Shown: positions 47,137-59,748 of the stretch, one piece after another
Layout of the letters: every line of letters begins with the position of its first letter
How positions within the stretch are numbered: position 1 is the first letter of the stretch
NCBI GenBank assembly: GCA_037952775.1
Contig: JBANAY010000003.1
Span: 12,524,001 to 12,588,000, forward strand
Direction: 5' to 3'
DNA length: 64,000 nt
From: Clonostachys chloroleuca
Lineage: Eukaryota > Ascomycota > Sordariomycetes > Hypocreales > Bionectriaceae
Made by a program: the position numbers and the translations under genes
The notes under the pieces: generated by a model
Seen by the model: the letters and a program-made list of their open reading frames with translations, nothing else
Database searches by the model: none
What the model was told of the DNA's origin: nothing

Positions 47137-50100
47137 CTATTTTGCGTGCGGCTGAAGATCCAGCTGCTTAAGAGCATCTGCTTCCCATGCGTTTCCTTGA
47201 TTCGGGTCCCAGAATCCGCTCCCGTCTTGGCTCTCGTTCGGAAGTCGGATCTGTGGTGGTGCTTGGGCAAAGCTCATGCCCGTGTTTGAGGCCGGGGAAA
47301 CAGGGGCGTGATAATGGCGACTATGATCTCCCGGGCCATGGCCTGCATCGAAAGAGTGAGAATCATCCTCCAACGGAGACACCAGATCTGCCGACTCTCC
47401 CGTTCCAGGAGGATAGCCCATTGTCGCCGCCTGTTGCGCGGGGATTCCTACATGGAGGGATGCGGGCGGAAGGTGGTGGTCATATTCCTCCTGTTGCTCG
47501 GTGATTCTCGGCGCCTGTTCCATGTTTCTCAAACTAGGGGCGTGGTGGCCACCGTTGCCGCTATGTGCACTGGCCATGGAGACTCTGCGCATATTTGTCG
47601 AAGTGTCGCCCATGTCGCCCATGGCAGCAGCATCTAGGTCCCGGATCGCGAACTGTGCTATCGTCCTCATCTTCCGGGTGACCCATCCTGCGAGCAGCTT
47701 GCCTCGTTGCTTCTCACCGAGCCTAGACCTTGGGAAGTCTCCCTTACCAACAAAGGCGACAATGTCAACAATAATTTGATGCTCGTTCAAGATGGCATTG
47801 ACAATCACTGGAACCATGGATGCCAGATACGACTTTTTGGACACCTCAACCAGGACAACAACAAGGCCGCCTGCTTGGAACACAGCGCTGGACAAAGACA
47901 GTCAGTATATTCCCGGGGAAAAACTCAACAAACAAAAAAGGATGGCGCTTACCTGCCACTAGGGATGATATTGCGATGGCAGCGCTCGATCGACGCCTCT
48001 ATGTCCATAGGGAAGTGGCTCAGGCCATTGATCTCAAAGGTTTCACCGATGCCACCCAACACGAAGAGGACCTGCATGTCGACCTGAGCGCCATTGGGAC
48101 CGATTGGCCGGCTGATGTTGTACAAAAATCCGAGGTCGCCAGTTCGTACGTATTGTACGTCCGGGTCACCATCAATGGTGCGTCCATCAAACCGCTCGGC
48201 ATCGAAGCTGTCCTTGGAACCATAAAAGGATCTCACGCATGCTTCCGAGTCGACCCAGATCTCACCGTACTCACCGTCATAGCAGTGCTCCCGGCTCTCG
48301 GGGTTCACAATGGCAATCTGTGTTGACACAGGTACCATGCCAGAGTCTTGCACAAGCAGTGCTGACGGGTCCGTTTCGGGGTCAACAGGCATGATAAGCC
48401 CCCGACGCAGTGCTCGTATATCCAGCCAGAGCTCAATGGGTTCAATGCACATGTAGGACCTGGACGCCACCATGGGGTTCAGGACGTGGGAGTATACGGT
48501 GTTGATTGCCGTCCGGTCAAGTCCGGACTGGGCAAAGTGCAGTCTGACCTTCTGGAAGACATCCACCCTTGGCCGAGCGTCCGCTGAGATCATCATGTTC
48601 CTCATCTCATGAAGGGTGAACCCCTTAGCGTGCATAGAAGCCATAGCGTGATCCAACATCTGCGGTGTCGCATACGTATCTTTAATCTTGTATCGCGAGA
48701 GGGTGACGAACAACGACATGGGGTTCTGCGCAAACTCAACTGGCGAGAGGAGATACGTTGGAGTCCCAATGTAAATACCCATGAGGGCCGTGTGGATGAA
48801 GCCGAGACCGGTAGTGCTCCGCACGCAGCCCAGGACAGGTCTCGAGCTCGTCATCTGGCACGTTTCCTTTTGAACCTTGCACATTCCCATGATAGTCTGG
48901 TGCCCAAGCTGAACGGCGATGCGGCGCTGGTCGGGTGTCCAATATGTCCAAACAATGACGGGCCATCCCGGACGTATCCATGCAGGGTCTATCGTGAATC
49001 CAAGATCACGAAGCCCGTTGCTCTGTTTGGGTGGCTTCGACGTGTTGTACGAGTTGGGCATGGAGACCTTGAGGACTTGGGCCGATTGCTTGATATGACT
49101 GGAGACTGCCTTCATCCTAAGTAGGTGGTCTACCTCTTGGTTGACCAATATTGCCTTGACATGATAATCAGAAATGATGTGCAGATAAGCAGGCACATCC
49201 TCGTTCAGCCGGTTGGTATCGAGAGGAGCCATCGGGATCACCACACACCCGAGGTTGATACAAGCATGGACAGCGAACACAAACTCCTCCGAGTGTGTGT
49301 ACATAAGGACAACGTGGTCGCCTGGTCGGAGTTTCACCTTGTTCTTGAGATACATGGCCACAGCGGCGACCTTGGAATCAAACTTCTTCCAAGTGACGCC
49401 TTTGCCCTCACGGCCTCTCCCGTCGATGGTGCAGTACGAGAGCTCGTCGGGTTGACGGGCTACACGCCACTGGATAAGATCGGTTATGCATGAGAAGTTG
49501 TTCAGAGGGGTCGAGGTTCTATCATCAATAACCACTTCACGCCTATCAATTCCTGAATACTGCTTGTCTGCAGGAGCCAAGATATCTGCACGCGATTCAG
49601 ATGCGAGCTGCGACCAGATCCCGCCCATCGGGTCTATACCAACTGGGAGATTGAGAACAGCGTGCTCTACTCCAAACTTGACGTGGACGCAGGGGAGGTT
49701 GCCGAGATCGAAATCACGTCGGCACAGCATGTTACCAATCTCGCTTCGCCCATTCTTCGTTACCCGAGGCAGCGAGTTTGGTGCGGTAATCATAACGCAG
49801 TATATCCGGATGTGGTGCTCCTGCATCAACACCTCCATACACCGCTCTGCCAGGGAATCCAGCAATGCCATGTCTGGCTGTCTAGGCGGACCTCCATTCT
49901 GCAAAGGCGCCGTGGAAGCGGCTGCCGTCTCCAGGACCACGACCGGAAGATGCTCATCGTTGACAAAGACATCAAATGCAGAGCAGTCGTAAATCTTGGG
50001 CACACTCTTGACAATACTGACAACGATATGTTGAACGAAAAAGTACCTGTACTCCGCCAGCTCGTGGCCGTGCTCGACCCACTCAACCCTCTGTCGGAGA

Positions 50101-52740
50101 CGATCCTCGTAGAGGCCAAGGACGAAGATCTTGCCCTGGATGACCGTGCCCAACAGTCCCGTTCGGAGAAATTCTGGCTCGACTGGGGTGGGTGTGGGCT
50201 CGCCAGGCTCAAATTTGTATGATCGAGCGTGGAAGATGATTTCGGTGAACTTGGGCTGAGACCAGAATCCACCGGAAAGAGATGGAGAGTCGACCCAAAT
50301 CTCACCGACCGTGTAGTTCGAGGCAAGCAACCCGCTCTCCGGATCGACAACCGCGAGCGTGGCATCAGGAATCGGGTACCCAAAGGCGCCTACCCGGACA
50401 GATCCAGGCTCGCTTTCAGCCCTCTTCCTCGCCTCCTCACCAACAGCCAGGACTACAACCTCGTTTGTTTTCAGGGCTTCGCGATCAAGCAAAACTTCGT
50501 TGACCTCTGTTTTAGCCTTTTGCTCCGTGGTTGTGGTGGTGCCGCCCAGCAAGCTGCCAAACCCAGATGGCTTCTCCTTCTCCTCCTCCTTTTCTTTCTC
50601 GTCTTCCGAGTCCACGTCTGATCCCAGATCGAGCTTTAAGGGCACGCCCATACGCTCTTCTCCACCGAGCCAATCCCTCATGCTGATGACCATTCCGCCA
50701 TGTTCTGGGAGACATAGCATGGGCGACACAGCATCCCGCGATCTTGCGCTTCGCAGAGGCCGAAGCCATCTGTCGCCCAGGACCTCGTTGAACTCGCTAT
50801 CAACGGTCAGAGTGTCGATCAAACACAACTTGACGGCTTGGAAATTTGGCTCCATCCCCTTTTTGAAATTTCGAGTCGTCATTGGCTCCTGGAGGTAGTT
50901 GTACACAGCGCGCTTGAGTCCCGGGTAATCCGCCACCATGATGGAAGCTCGGTACTTGGAGATGAGATGGGCGTACAGGCCAGGGGACTCGACAGCCTTG
51001 TTGTCGAACCAGACTGTGGTGTGGCCGCCGTAGACGTTTAGCAGAACACCCAAGATCATGCCGATGCCCTGCCTTGGCTCGAGGTAAGAAACCAGCGTCT
51101 CGCTACCAGTGTTGCCCCCAATCAACTTGCCGTTCTTATCGCGTAAAGAAGGATTGAATGTGTCGCCAGGACCATTGCGAGGAGCGGTCGAGATTACAGC
51201 ACTAAGGCAGGCCATCTGGTGCATAATGGTTCGGTGGCTCAGCACCACGCCCCTGAGATCGCCCGTAGGGCCTCGACTAAACTCAATATATGCAAGGTCC
51301 GGAACAGTAAGAGCTGGTACATCATCTTTCCGCTTAGGATGATAGCTGCCAAACTCATTGGTTTTCCACCACTCGACTCCCTTGGGCCAGGTCAGCTTTT
51401 GGGCCGTGATGTCACGCTGGAACGTTTTCAAGTTGTTATCTGTTGTCAAGGCCAGGTGTGCCTGGGTAGACGTCAAAATGATGTTCAAGCGGGCGTAGTC
51501 TTGGAGGTCGTTGATGGGTACGGCAACGACTCCGGCGATGAAGCAGCCCATGAGAGCAATAACGAAATCGATAATTTCAGAGTCTCGGTACACCAGCGCT
51601 ACACGATCACCGCGGTAGAGGGAGCTCTTGTCTCGTATCACTTGAGCAACCTTTTCAGCTCTCGAGGCAAGCTTTTCCCACGTGATGGATGCTATTTCTT
51701 TGCCTTTGTTGTCCAACACCCAGTACGCAGGCACCTTTGCTGTCGTTCGTGCTCGGTGCCTCAGGACAGCAGCCATGTTATCGAAATTGGACATGGGGAC
51801 GTTGCTGTCATGGGGATCATTGATGCCAAAGGGTACCTCTCTGGGCTCGAGTGGTGACTGGTATTCAAGCGCCTCCGGGGGCGGGAGGTCATTGGCTGTC
51901 AGCATTGGCGGAGCAATTGCGGCAGACGGCGAGAATGCATCGGGTATAGAATATCTCTGGTGTCCGGGGAAGTCAGATGCCGGCTCCCCAGATGTCGGGC
52001 CGTCAAAGTGCTGCTGGCCAGCAAAGTCGGAGAAGTAGGCCTGGGAGTCGAGCAAGGTGCCGGTCCTGCCGTCGTAACCTTGCTGTGGCTGGTCGGGATA
52101 TGCGCCTTGGTGCTCTGGGTTGAAGACGTAGTCTCCCGACACCATGGTCTCGGTCCTTGTGACATCATTGCTGTTTCCCGGGGTGAGGAACAGGGAGTCA
52201 CGCTTGGGTTGGCCAGCAACACCGCGCTCGGCGATTGGGCCACCGGGTTGTAGCAGACTGGCCGGGTGCATCTGCGGCGACGGGAAGGACGGCGGTGAGT
52301 CGTCGTAGTCGGCCTGCACTGGTGAGTTAGGGCCATCATAGAGCTGCTGGCCGCCGCCTAGGGCATGCATGGCCGCGGCTCTGTGGCCGCCAGGAGTTTG
52401 GTGATCGTCATCGTCATCGGGAGAGTGTATGCGCAGACCGGACCTCGGAGGCTCGCGGGGAGTTTCAGGCTGGGCCATATACTGAGATAGCAAGATCGTT
52501 CGACGCTTCTGGTAGCTGCAGGGAGGGTTCGGTCAGCGTCAAAGCGGACGAGAGGGGGAGCGGTGCGGTGCTGCTGCTGCAAGATTACCCTTTTTCTGTG
52601 ATGTCGCCCTCCTAAGGAAGATATCTACGTCAGTGCTGTGTGTCCCTGGGAGTATGCGGCAAACCAGGGCCAGCACCTACCTCCAATTCTCTATCCAGCT
52701 CCTCGAGCTTGTGCTGCAGCTCGGGGCTCAGGTCAGCCAT
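47137..52740 (-). CDS. cps1: Cps1/DIP2-type protein: DMAP1-binding domain plus two adenylate-forming domains
   Basis: Four exons, 52740-52681, 52611-52589 (23 bp), 52515-47953 and 47887-47137, with introns of 69, 73 and 65 bp; the product is 1798 aa. The start is the ATG at 52738-52740. Residues 1-40 (LSPELQHKLEELDRELEEGD, KGYQKRRTILLSQYM) form the DMAP1-binding domain typical of DIP2 proteins. A disordered stretch follows, then two AMP-binding (acyl-CoA-synthetase-like) domains at about 270-900 and 1130-1640. The first has PDLAYIEFSRGPTGDLRG in place of the usual phosphate-binding loop, and the second VIVWTYWTPDQRRIA, so both are divergent and may be weakly active or regulatory. In Cochliobolus and Coccidioides CPS1 is needed for full virulence, and DIP2 relatives affect lipid homeostasis. 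The gene is intact through 5.6 kb. Confidence 0.94.
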
Positions 52741-54712
52741 GGCGGGCAATGCAGAAACTGCACCAATCTATGTCGTCGGAGTAGGTATGTTGAAGAGCAG
52801 GTTCCGAACAAGTGGCCTGGGGCCTGCCGGTCTGGGTAGCGGTCAATTCAAAAAGCGCAGCCAAAGGGGAGCTCGCCGCCGGCCATGCCATGCAAGTTGG
52901 GGACGGGAAGCAGATCCAGGTCCTCGACAATGTGTGGCGTGACGTAAAGCGACAAAGGGCGGGAGGAGGGTCGGCTGGCTGGTTGTCAAACCAAGGTCGG
53001 TCCTAGCTGGTTGGGAGGAGGGAAATGGAAGTGGAGAGGTACTCGCAGGTACTGGGCGGTGGTTGCGCTGCTCGCGTGAATGCGGGCCAGGATGATGCCC
53101 ACCTGCTGGAGAATCCGCACGGAGAAACAGGGCTGAGGGGAATAGCTGGCCTTCTCGATTGGGGCCTATTTAACCTGCGCGACACTAATCTCCTAGAGAA
53201 CGCCACGGCACAGTTCTGCGCGTGTGCGATGGGTGGTGTGGTCGCTTGGGCGGGTGGTGTGGTGCGGCGGACAGGCACTGGCGCTGGCGCTGACGCTGGC
53301 TGCTGCAGATGCGGGGATGGAGGAACAGTCAGCGCCTGGTTGGTTACCTTGCTTAGCAGTGGAGGCGGTGCCCAAGCCCTCCCTCGCCCGCCAGCCGCTG
53401 GTACATCCAGGTACATCCCCAAGCTACCTCTGACTATGGCTGCTAGGATAAGCACTTATCAGCCTGGTTCAGACGAATTGCGCAACCCCGACAGGGACTT
53501 GGTTTCATCCCGGACCCAGCGATGCGCAATCGGTGTCGTCCTCGTATTCAACCCCAGCTTTGCTGTACGAGCCTTGCTGGTACGAGGAAGACAAACCCCG
53601 CTGATATCTTGTGACGCAAATAGTGCTCCTCCTAGCCAAGCTGTTGTCCCGCTACTGCTACCTAGCCGAATGCTAGCCACTTCCAAGTTTCTTCAAGTCC
53701 CTTTCCTCATCAAGAAGGGATGGTGTGTGCACCACATCCCGAAGGCAGCCTTCATGGATTGAACCATTCCCCACCTATGCAAAGGATACCCGACTCAGAT
53801 TCGCACGCGAGGATCGGTATTTCCATAATCATTAGGCCAAAGGTTTTTCGTCAAGCCATATGGGACCGCGTAATCATACCAGAAACTCCTTCACCCCTAT
53901 CAGTCGAGAGGTCTTTGTCTCCAGTTCCCATTCTTTGATCTTCTTGTGTAACTCTTTGAAACCCTTTCGCTTGGTTCAGGAGCCCCATTGTTTCTTTGGT
54001 ATGCCTAGAGTCATTATTCCTCAACTTCGCGCAAGTCTTATTTTACCACATACGATGGGACAAAACTCAAACAAATTCTATTTTGACTGGATTGAAGACG
54101 AGTGGAATATCAAAGTCACGCCTACTTAGTTGAAGTTGAGCGAAGGGCTGAGTGGGGCGGTATTCCAAGTCATTCCATCTGCTCTCCGTTGCTTGAAACC
54201 TTGAGGCTCGGGTTTGTTCCTAAACACCTTTTGTCCCACTCTGACCTGGATAAGTTTAGATTAATTCCCAACTATAAGCGATATCTCGTGTTCCTAAACA
54301 TCAAAAACTGATAGTCTTTGATCTTTCCTTCCCCATTGTTTCTTTTCGCGCGAGTTCCCGAATGTTGCTTTCCCAACGTTGTCTTCTTTACTGGCTGGCT
54401 TGTTCTCTTGTTTGTTTCTAGCACAACCTCTCTTTATCTCAAACAATGATTACAAAGATCCTTCACATTAGAGCTAACCTAGGGCCATGGTCGACTCGTC
54501 CGGAATCTGACATATAAGTATTGTGTGTATGTTCTGCACTTAGCGAATCCTCATCATTTTCCGTTTGGGTTCACAGCGACATGCGTGCTTTCTCTTCGTC
54601 CTTTTGCATCTCTGTTTTCATCCTTTTCAGCTACTCAGAACGCTTTAGTCGGATCCCAACTTGTCCTTCCAACCCTGTAGCCACAGCGAAGTTTCTGGAT
54701 GAGCAGCCCAAG
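52741..54712. other. Divergent promoter region, no gene seen
   Basis: Nearly 2 kb between CPS1 (-) and the 54.7-kb gene (+). A GCTGGCGCTGACGCTGGC microsatellite lies near 53281-53300. A 245-codon frame on plus (53025-53762) is a compositional artefact without motifs. The last 200 bases are T/C-rich and end in TTTTCAG (about 54625-54631), suggesting a leader or a 5' intron. Confidence 0.45.
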
Positions 54713-56790
54713 ATGGGTCTTGAAAACATGTCCGGCAACGACAGCGGCAATTTACAAGGGATCATCACCCAAGACTGGAGTCTCACCCAAAGTTTCAATG
54801 ATGGCAGTCCCATGAGCGCCAACCCTACGCAATATCATCCACAAAACCCGGCCCTTACAGGCTTTGAACCGGAAGCTCCGTACCATGGCCTCAATACCTC
54901 ACACCCTTCCGCTGGCATGCCTAACATGCCCAACATGCACAACCCTATGTACAGTCCGTATAGCGACGCAAGTCCCATTAACTTCAATGGCAATCAGAGG
55001 CCGTCTTATATGACAGCTGTACCAGCCCCCAGACCTCAAGCCCCCCAGCTTTCAGCTGCCATCAAGCCGTCGGTCAACATCCGTTTACCCCCAACAGTTT
55101 ACAAGCCCAAGTATCACCTCAAATTCAACCCTATGTCTGGCCCAATCAAACAGTTCCCCCACCTGTTCTTCCGTCTCCCAATGGTGCCGGGCAGAATGCT
55201 CATAACAACATGCACTATCAGGGCACCTATCAACACCCACCCCTGGCGCCGGCTGGACAAGCCTTGCCGGCCGTCCATCCCCCAGTCACGTTAGAGTCTC
55301 AGAAGGCGCCCCGGAGGGAAAAGAGAGCGCGCGAAGAGTCGGACTCGGAAGAGCCTCCACCAAAGAAGAAGAAGGGAGGAAAACGCCCCCGGGTCAAAGA
55401 ACCCCCGCCAGCATATAACAGACGCTACCCGAGACCCCCATCCTGGGGCGAGGCGAGCGACGGCTCCCCCCTGTTCGTGTACAACGACGACGGGGAGCTG
55501 CGGACCGACAGAAAGTACACCGCGGAGGAGATCAGGAAATACATTGAGAAAAACCCACGCAAGCTGAGAATCTGGGTCCAGCAGTCTCCCACCCAGGTGG
55601 CCCACCGCCTCGGAAACCGCAACACGTGCATGTGGAAGGGCTGCATAAAGCAGGGCCACAAGATCGACACGGGCTTCTTCCGCATCGCCTTTGACGAGTT
55701 CTACAAGCAGTCGAAGAAGGGCCACAGAGATCCCCTCAGGCCCGCCGCGGTGATGCACATGTGGTGCTATGAGCAGTGCTTCGATCCCCTGGTGGACTAC
55801 CACGACTACAAGCTCAAGGCGGACAAGCGCCCCCTAACGAAGGAGACGAGAAACATGATTGGCATCGCGAACAAGGGCAAGCACATCGTCCGGGACGCGT
55901 TCAAGCCATGGCTCATAAAGACCGAGTTCACGGAACGTGCTCGCGAGTACACCGGCTCTCTCTCCTCTGCGCTGAATGAGTATCACCTATCCACCCGGTC
56001 AAGCCGTAAGCTCGCGCTCGCGCACGAGAGGAGCAAGAAGACGGGCGAATGCATCATCAATTTTCACAAGGGCGATCTCATGCTATTCTGCCAAGACACC
56101 GGCAAGAACAAGCAGAACATGAAGCAGAAGGATCTCCCGGTGAACAGGTTTCAATTCAGGCCACGCCCAGTAAGGCTGCGAACGATATCCGTGGACGAGG
56201 ATTCCGACTCGTCCGACTCCGAGCATGAAACCTACGCAGCGCAAGGCGAAGCCGTAGCCCAGCCCGAAGAGCCATCCAATGCCTTGAAGCCCCTTGGCGA
56301 GAAGAGCGTGAATTCACGAATCCCGACTGCAGGCGTTGGTGCTCGCCGGGAAAGCTCTCGCCCGGAGGCATATGAGGCAGAGAATAAGGAACCCAAGGGG
56401 TCTGTGGGAGACGTCGTGCAAGATGGCAAGACAAGGGAGATTACTTGCGAAAAGGCCCGCTCAGATGAAAACAAGCCACCAGTGTCTGAAACTCCAGCTG
56501 CATCGGAATTGGTGTATACCGACCCAGGCATTTGCCCAAAGGCAGATGGGGCAGAGAATGAGGAACCCAAGGGGTCTGTGAGAGACGGCGTGCAAGATGA
56601 CAAGAGAAGCGAGATTACTTGCGAAAACACCCCTTCGGATGATTTCAAGCTACTAGGGTTTGAATTTCCAACCGAATCGGAGTTGGATGAGTTTTTTAGA
56701 AAAGAGACCACTGATTTCGAGTTAGAGTTATTCGGGGAGACGACAGGCGATGTAGAATCGCCAATTTTGATTGACGAGTCAGCCTTTTGA
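54713..56790 (+). CDS. Conserved fungal protein of unknown function with tandem repeat
   Basis: Chosen start: the ATG at 54713, first after a pyrimidine-rich leader. The N-terminal 130 residues are Asn/Pro/Met-rich (MPNMPNMHNPMYSPY). The frame then changes once, at CCCCC 55088-55092 or CCCCCC 55041-55046; one more C gives 692 aa. A basic nuclear-type signal follows (PPPKKKKGGKRPRVK), then a well-structured block at about 250-460 with SPLFVYNDDGELRTDRKYTA, NTCMWKGCIKQGHKIDTGFF and MHMWCYEQCFDPLVDY. Its paired Cys and His could bind metal. I recognise this block only as a conserved Sordariomycete region without function. Two copies of a 58-codon unit start at 56377 and 56551 (AEN-EPKGSV...EITCE). 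The frame ends at TGA 56788-56790 but continues in protein-like sequence to 56976. A nuclear, possibly nucleic-acid-binding role is inference. Confidence 0.72.
56377..56690 (+). repeat. Imperfect 174-bp tandem repeat within the 54.7-kb gene
   Basis: The two units start at 56377 and 56551. They share GCAGAGAAT-AGGAACCCAA, GGGGTCTGTG, GTGCAAGATG and GAGATTACTTGCGAAAA, in frame, so each encodes AEN-EPKGSV-D-VQD-EITCE. Divergence rises toward the end of the second unit. The period is a multiple of three, so copy-number change would keep the frame. Confidence 0.8.
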
Positions 56791-56976
56791 GAATTCCCAG
56801 CTCCCGAAGAGCAACCAGATCCCAAGGTACCCGAACTCATATTACCACAACCCAAGGCACCAGAGCCCAAGGAGCAGCCAAAACTCAAGCTACCAGTACC
56901 CGTTGAGTCGCCAAAACCCAAGCAGTCCCCAGGCGTTGAGGATCTGTCACAAGGAGCCGAGGCTAGACCTAGGTAG

Positions 56977-59748
56977 CGAAGTATCTTATTGAAAGTGAGT
57001 ATCGATGATTCGTTTGCTGGCGAAAAGTACAGGAGGAAAACTGTTTTTAGCGCGGCGTTTTGTTATCTGTTTTCTTGTTTTTTTTTTCTTCCAAAAGTTA
57101 TAATCATCTGGCAAAGTTTTCTCCTCTGTAGCAAATCCGATGGCAGCCGAGGCCTCTCAAGTGTAATCACCCGATTGTAAGACATGATGTGAGACAGAGA
57201 CATACAGTGACGCACTTCCACTCCCATCCGACCTTCGTAACGTATCTACAGTGCGTGAATACCTTTCCAAGCGAGATCGGATCCTTGAGCCTCTGGGTAG
57301 GGGTTAAGGATGGTGAACTGCGGCATGTGAAGAAGGGTTGCCCCGGCCCAGGCTTGGGGGGCCCGGAATCCTGCCGGGCAATGCCTAATCACATGTATCT
57401 CTGTGATATCGGGATGGCAAGGTGCTCGCGGATATGGCTCCCCTGGGAACAAACATGTCGCTACCCACGAGCCCATGCCCAGTCAGGCCGGCTAGACGCC
57501 CGACAAGCGATGGGCCAGCTTGTGCAAGGCTTTGGATGCCGTGTTGGGTCCAACTTCCAATTGGACACTCTGGATCAATCGAGCCAATCGGTGCGGTGTA
57601 TTCCATCCACGGCCGGATTGCCAGGCACCGCTTAGGCTCAACTGCTGTCAATGAACAACTCACGATCCAGATTCTGCTTAGTAGGTACAGGGTACATCTT
57701 TTGTCTCGCGGTCCCCGAGCAGTTGCTGTGGATCAGGTCAGTACCCGCGACTTGTCGATGGCACAGATACAGACTGATCCACAGCGCAAACAGAGGCCCA
57801 ACGATGGCGCGCCAACGGTCCACAGGTTACAGCCGCCTGGAAATCTAGCCACAGGTGGGTCTTCAGCTGTTGCTTGGCTTCCAGGACCCTTCAACGTCGA
57901 ACGGCCTCGCCGAAGGAGGGGCCATCCCCTGGGATCCATGACCCTGCTTCTAGAATCCCCCTGTAACGTGTACAACAGTCAGGCGCATCGGTGTGCGTGG
58001 TGATTGGGACCAGTGTCTCAGTGGCCGTCCTTCTCCGTGGTAAACAAAGGAATATTATTGTTTCCCCAGCCAATCTGGACAGATGGCACGATGCTCTCAT
58101 TCAGATGAAATTATGTAATACATAGTGCTGCATTTACTCAGCCCGCGCAAGGAGGCGCACAAAGAAACCAGCCATGGACGTGCTCCAAACCCAGTTCGAG
58201 CAACCGTTCGCGGTCCTGGATGGCGGAAAAGAAACACCCGTACCGTACAACGGGCCTCATTTCCATAGAACACAACTCGATACAATTCCATAACAGCCGT
58301 TGCCGACGCTGCCAGAGCCGACAGCTTTCATATGCCTGAGCAGCAGAGGCTGGATGCCATACGTCATAAATGCAACGGCCAGGGACTGTGACTGGGAAGA
58401 TGCAACCCCACTTCCCGAGCTGGAATCGAGAAATTGAAACTGTGTCGCGGCGGTTGTGTCGGCCAAGCAAAGGATGTTCTCCTTTTGGCTCCCCTTGAAC
58501 AGGCTTTTACACTTCTCGGAAGCTTGACCGAAACAGATCTGCGCGATCCTCCCTGCGGTGTGTGTGCGTGCCTGGTTAAGATAAAGGGATTTACCTCCGT
58601 GCGCTCAGAACTACCTATGTGGCCTGCAAGCTCTCCCACTTGCCCTTCTGGGAGGAGAGCGCTGAGGTACAGGCTACTTCCGCCCCATAATAATATTCCC
58701 AACGTCAAATACAGCACGTTCCGCTAGATCGGGCGGCTTGACACTCTGACTCAACCAAGGTGGCACCCAAGGCGAGGCTAGCGGCAGGCAGGCGGAAGGG
58801 CTGGCGAACGAGCACTGCGGCTGCCCGTTGCTAATGCGCCTCTGTGCTTGCTTCCTGTCCTTCCTCTCGTTCCATTCCAAAGCGCCGTTGTGGTTTAAGT
58901 GCTTACCCATGAGCGACAATTGAGCCGCCGGCATCCGTCTGCCAGTGGCCTCCCAGTGGAGCTGCCATCAATCGCTCCAGCCTGAAGCTGCGTCTCCCAT
59001 CTGCCATCGCCGTCAGGTCTGCCCAGCCAACACCAGCATCGACTCCTTCAACGGCCAATCGCCGGCCGGCCATCGCGATTGCGCCCAGCTACGTTACCTG
59101 CCCCCAACATTTCGAGTGCAGCACGTTGAGGAACAGATTGAGTTTAGCGGACGGTAGCATCTTGTCTCCGGCCAAATCTCAGCTCAGCAGTGGTTGGTCT
59201 CGAGCTGCCAATTTACCCCCAACCCCAGCCCCATTCTTCGTATGATTCGGTCGGGGTCCCCGTTGACAGCACGTCGGAGAATATCCTCGCCCCAGACACT
59301 ACTGCCGCCCGGGCAGCAGGTAATCTCTGCGCCTGTGCTCATGTTTGGCCTTGGCTTCCTACCTTATTACTAGTCACGGCCGCTCCCTTCGACAGTCCTG
59401 TGCGGCGCATTCATCCACCCTCCCTCCAGTCGAGTCTTGTTCGGAGACACGGGCTCACCCTGGATTGATCTGCGCTCCTGGACCAGAGCCTTATTTTTAG
59501 CACTTGCCTCTTTCTCTTCTCCCGCTTCCATCATTTGGATCCCGCACATCAATTCCCAGACGCTGAACTCCAGCTCCAGAAGCTGGCGTCCCGTCTCTCG
59601 CCTGTGCATGCATGGTGGTGGATCTTGGTGCTGTTTCAAGTCGCGTTCGAGTCCGACCCGGCCCTGTAAACTGGTTTCTTACAGCGGCCCTTAGCCCTGT
59701 GCTCTTCTCCCCTGATCGCGGGTGTCGCCAGTGATTGGCTTCACAGAC
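56977..59748. other. Long intergenic region upstream of PDE1
   Basis: About 2.8 kb with many overlapping frames (up to 193 codons at 57422-58003 plus), none with a domain or splice partners. From about 59100 it is C/T-rich and probably contains the PDE1 leader. No terminator or repeat was recognised. Confidence 0.45.

Noticed and set aside
51219..51857. 212-codon plus-strand frame inside CPS1
   Set aside because: Antisense shadow of a conserved, intact gene.
53025..53762. 245-codon plus-strand frame upstream of the 54.7-kb gene
   Set aside because: Low-complexity Ala/Gly/Thr content from GC repeats, no motif, and it overlaps an equally open minus frame.
57422..58003. 193-codon plus-strand frame
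   Set aside because: Overlaps open frames in other phases and strands; no domain, no splice partners.
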